Assembly (NCBI GenBank): GCA_026874595.1
Contig: CM049320.1
Location: 19,415,714 to 19,479,713 of the forward strand
DNA: 64,000 bases
Direction: 5' to 3'
DNA from: Sipunculus nudus
Lineage: Eukaryota > Annelida > Sipuncula > Golfingiida > Sipunculidae
Part shown: positions 60,792 through 64,000 of the stretch, in pieces
Layout of the letters: the number at the start of each line of letters is the position of its first letter
Position numbering within the stretch: position 1 is the stretch's first letter
Translations under genes and position numbers: made by a program
Notes under the pieces: model-generated
What the model was told of the DNA's origin: nothing
The model's database searches: none
The model's input: only the letters and a program-made list of their open reading frames with translations

Positions 60792-60963
60792 GATTGCAAA
60801 ACATCAATTTGTGTTTCACCTTGCCAACAACCCAGTTTTACGTTTTACTATGGCAAACGTTGGCACCGAAATTGTCATATTTCTTTGACAGAGTATGCTT
60901 GTACTAAGTATACTAGTATAGTATACTAGTATACTAGTATACTATACTAGTATACTAGTATAC
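60792..60963 (+). CDS. Candidate Cys-rich exon fragment
   Basis: After a TTTTCAG acceptor one frame reads DCKTSICVSPCQQPSFTFYY and GKRWHRNCHISLTEYAC, with six cysteines in about 40 residues, then runs into a CTAGTATA repeat. No donor or partner exon is clear. It may be a decayed extracellular domain exon linked to the promoter-like site just upstream. Confidence 0.25.
60904..60963. repeat. Self-complementary ACTAGTATA repeat
   Basis: Units of ACTAGTATA and its inverse alternate over about 60 bp, so nearly any part can form a hairpin. Confidence 0.8.
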
Positions 60964-61969
60964 AGACAAAGACTGCTGGCACACAGTACACTTGTCAACG
61001 ATCGTGTCTTATTTCAGAGGTAAATAGGCCAGCACTAAACAATGTATTTAATTCCTGAAATTGAAAGCTCAGACTTTCTTTTTAACGTGGGAATAATCAA
61101 CGGCATCAGGCCTGAGGTCTGACTAGGATAAGACCCCTGACTACGTAATTGGAATCATAACTAGTAGCATCGCTCCCGCCTGGTTTAGTTACAGCTGACG
61201 TCATGACATATCCGCTATTTAAATTTTAACGTGAAGTCTCCCCTATCTATAAACCAGAGAGGCAACCGAGACCAAAAATGTACCTCCGCTAGGTGTGTAA
61301 AAATGTTTCAGTTATTTTCATTCTACAAAAATAAGAATCAATTTTAAGCCAAGGGGAGAGGGGAATCTAGTCATGGTTCAACACACTCATAATTGCATCA
61401 AAGGCAATGGTTGCGGCCGAGAAGAAGAGCCCCTGCCCCTCAGTACCCATAATTAAGTAAATACCTCTCACGCTAGGCGAAGTTTAACAAATATCTTATC
61501 TCATGACTGTTTGGATTCTTTTTTAGTAAAACATCATACGGACAGTCAAATATACGCCGAGTAACTACCCGTTTATCAAATACAAATAAAAAGCCTACTT
61601 TCCCCAAAATAAAAACTTAATTGAAAATATGTTAATATTGCTTTCGTGGATGTTTATATATCCGGCACTAGAGGACTTCTGATAACAATTTGTGACAAAG
61701 ATTTATGCAGATTGTAGGTCTTCGGTCCATTTTGTAAAGCAATTATGGGGATTGTAAGTAAACCCTAACGAGGTGGTCCGGGAGGATTTAACTATGACAG
61801 AACGAGTCAGGGAGACACTTGTTTGAGACTAGAGACAGTTAAACAAATGCTAATTTAATTAATTTGATTTTGAGAGTTTTGATAGACACCAGAAGATGGT
61901 TAGCACCAGAAGTCGTTTAATAACGATATGAAATAATGATAATATCGTATTGTTCTCAGAGGACAATGT
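60964..61969. other. No gene recognised
   Basis: Unique AT-rich sequence; nothing supported. Confidence 0.5.
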
Positions 61970-62960
61970 ATGATTATGACATGAAATCGGAGAGGGTATG
62001 ACCACGACATGAAATAGGAGAGGATATGACCACGACATGAAATTGGAGAGGATATGACCATGACATGAAATTGGAGAGGATATGACCACGACGTGAAATT
62101 GGAGAGGATATGACCAAGACATGAAATCGGAGATGATATGACCATGACATGAAATTGGAGAGGATATGACCATGACATGAAATTGGAGAGGATATGACCA
62201 CGACGTGAAATTGGAGAGGATATGACCAAGACATGAAATCGGAGATGATATGACCATGACATGTATTGGAGAGGATATGACCATGACATGTATTGAAGAG
62301 GATATGACCATGACATAAAATTGGAGAGGATATGACCATTACCAGCATTTGGAGGATTTGACCATGACATGAAATTGGAGATAAAATTAGCACGCATGAA
62401 ATTGGAAAGGAAATAACTATGACAATAAATTGATGTGGATCTGACTTTGACATAAGATTGGAGAGGATATGACCAAGACATGAAATTGGAGAGGACATGA
62501 CCATGACATGAAATTGGAGAGGATATGACCATGACATGAAATTGGAGAGGATATGACCACGACATAAAATTGGAGAGGATATGACCATGACATGAAACTG
62601 GAGAGGATATGACCATGACATGAAATTTGAGAGGATATTACTATGACATTAAATTGATGAGGATCTAAATTTGAGAGGAAAATGGAGAAGGCGTGTTTGA
62701 CATAAAATTGGTATGACATGAATTCGGAGAGGGTCTGCCTATGACAGGAAATTGGTGAGGATATGACTTTGATATAAAATTGCAGAGAATATGACCACGA
62801 CAGAAAATTAAAGACGGTATGACCACGACATATAATTGGAGAAGGTCTGACTATGACGTGAAATCTGAGCGGATATGACCGCGAAAGGAAATTTGTGAGG
62901 ATATGATTATGGCATGATATCGCAGAGGGTATGACTATGATATGAAATCGGTATGACATG
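61970..62960. repeat. 28-bp minisatellite, about 35 copies
   Basis: The unit is ATGACCATGACATGAAATTG + GAGAGGAT, with units more diverged toward the right (62630-62960). Since 28 is not a multiple of 3 and the unit lacks minus-strand stops, all three minus frames are open for long stretches (SWSYPLQFHV, VISSPISCHG, GHILSNFM). Three overlapping frames of equal quality mark them as non-coding artefacts. Confidence 0.95.
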
Positions 62961-64000
62961 ATTATAATATGCATAAATTCAGTAACATTATTTAATGTGT
63001 AATTTAACCATTGTTTTGGATATCGGTTACCTCACGAAGTTGTGCAAGACTAATGATGTATTGATATTGTGGTTGACAATGTATTATTGATATACAGTAT
63101 ATTTTGCTTATATGCACGGGTAGTTGGTCTCAAGCGCATATCAAGATATTTGCTCGATGTTGATTTTAAGGTAATATTCATAGCATTTATCCGAATGACT
63201 TTGTTGGTACTAGCATCAAGTATTCAATATCGAATAAAATGCAATAAATCTTTATGCTTTATGACAATTTCCGGAAATTTTAAATTTGGATGGGGAAAGT
63301 GTCATTTATCTCCTCGCATTAAATTTTATAACACGTGTTTTTTTTCAGCACTGCTTACAAAGTTATATAATACAGCTTTATTTCTGCATAACGTCTACAT
63401 TCTATGTTGAATGTTATCCAGTAATGAAGCCTTGTAAAGCTAAAATAAAGATATATGCAGATAAGTGCACAAATTTCATTAAGCTTTTCTGGTGTATTTT
63501 GATTATTTTTCAACTTAACCGAGACATCTCATTATAAAATAAAATTCCTTTGTAAAATGTGGAAGATCAAGCACACAAACAGAATATGCTTAGAATATTC
63601 AAGTTGTTGATAGTTTATTGCGGCATTTTGCTGATTTCAACTCCCAATATGTAGGTGTAATGCATCAAATATCATAGGACCGGCTACGAATGTCATGGTA
63701 ACATTGTTCAGCATGTAAGCTGCAACAGGTGGCGCCAAGTGTAATCACCTGTTTCTTTTTTTCGAGCCAAATCGTCATATTCCACTTTATCCTAGGTTAA
63801 TTTGACTATATTACAATTTAGTTTTCATACCGTTACAATTTATTCTTCATGTTGTGAAAATATTTTGAAAAAGTGTTAAAACATAATTATGAATATTGCT
63901 TTTACAGAACTTGCTTATCACAGGTTTTTTTTTACAATTTCATGTGTCCGGGTATGTTATGTTGTGCTTGCTTACAATTATCCCAGAAAATTAGATGTAA
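62961..64000. other. No gene recognised
   Basis: AT-rich, with two overlapping short plus-strand frames and no motifs. A GCAACAGGTGGCGCCAAG fragment at about 63723 recalls the dispersed GGTGGCGCCACCT family. Confidence 0.5.

Noticed and set aside
61859-62974. Four overlapping minus-strand repeat proteins (SWSYPLQFHV type)
   Set aside because: The 28-bp unit cycles through all three frames, so openness has no coding meaning. No signal peptide, promoter or exon border.

Overview
The window is nuclear DNA from an animal. It is AT-rich, its genes have many short exons separated by large introns with GT..AG borders, and it carries many microsatellites, minisatellites and dispersed repeats. Recurring repeat tails such as TGACCCATGGGTCACTTG and blocks of repeated GGTCAAGGTCA-type sequence suggest a mollusc or other lophotrochozoan. 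That placement is inferred from repeat style and gene content and was not tested by a search.

The main gene is a complete initiator-type caspase on the plus strand. Its 11 coding exons lie between 2518 and 28391; when joined they give an open frame of 1434 nt (477 aa) in which every exon phase matches. It encodes an N-terminal CARD, a Pro/Thr-rich linker built from small phase 1-1 exons, a p20 subunit with the catalytic His (SHGG) and Cys (QACQGD), and a p10 subunit with GSWFI. Its introns carry two unusual miniature LTR retroelements (TRIM-like; 8889-9321 and 17815-18503), a dead duplicate of linker exon 3, an 18-bp minisatellite of about 1.67 kb, and several dispersed repeat families.

From 28.4 to 35.6 kb I see mostly repeats. 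These include a 1.24-kb non-autonomous DNA transposon with terminal inverted repeats and a 5-bp target duplication (30534-31771), and an array of units of about 340 bp (33392-35090). A small secreted cysteine-rich protein gene (minus strand, two exons, 93 aa) lies at 35745-37865 with a TATA box and a poly(A) signal. A minus-strand gene whose 5' end I cannot fix (42502-44050) encodes a basic segment followed by a Gln/Pro/Asp repeat region, and its frame runs through a TA microsatellite. A decayed DUF268-family exon (minus strand) lies at 49741-50604.

A secreted lipocalin-like gene (plus strand, 7 exons, 234 aa) occupies 54336-58143. The rest to 64 kb holds no gene I can support, apart from a promoter-like site with a possible Cys-rich exon near 60.7 kb and a 28-bp minisatellite at 61970-62960. 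No functional link between the genes is evident. They look like independent animal genes separated by repeats.

The strongest candidate for something undescribed is the pair of TRIM-like elements. Both have short TG..CA LTRs, a tRNA-type primer binding site, a purine tract and a shared internal motif. Their LTRs also carry tRNA-like RNA polymerase III promoter boxes, which recalls the 5S-bearing Cassandra TRIMs of plants.
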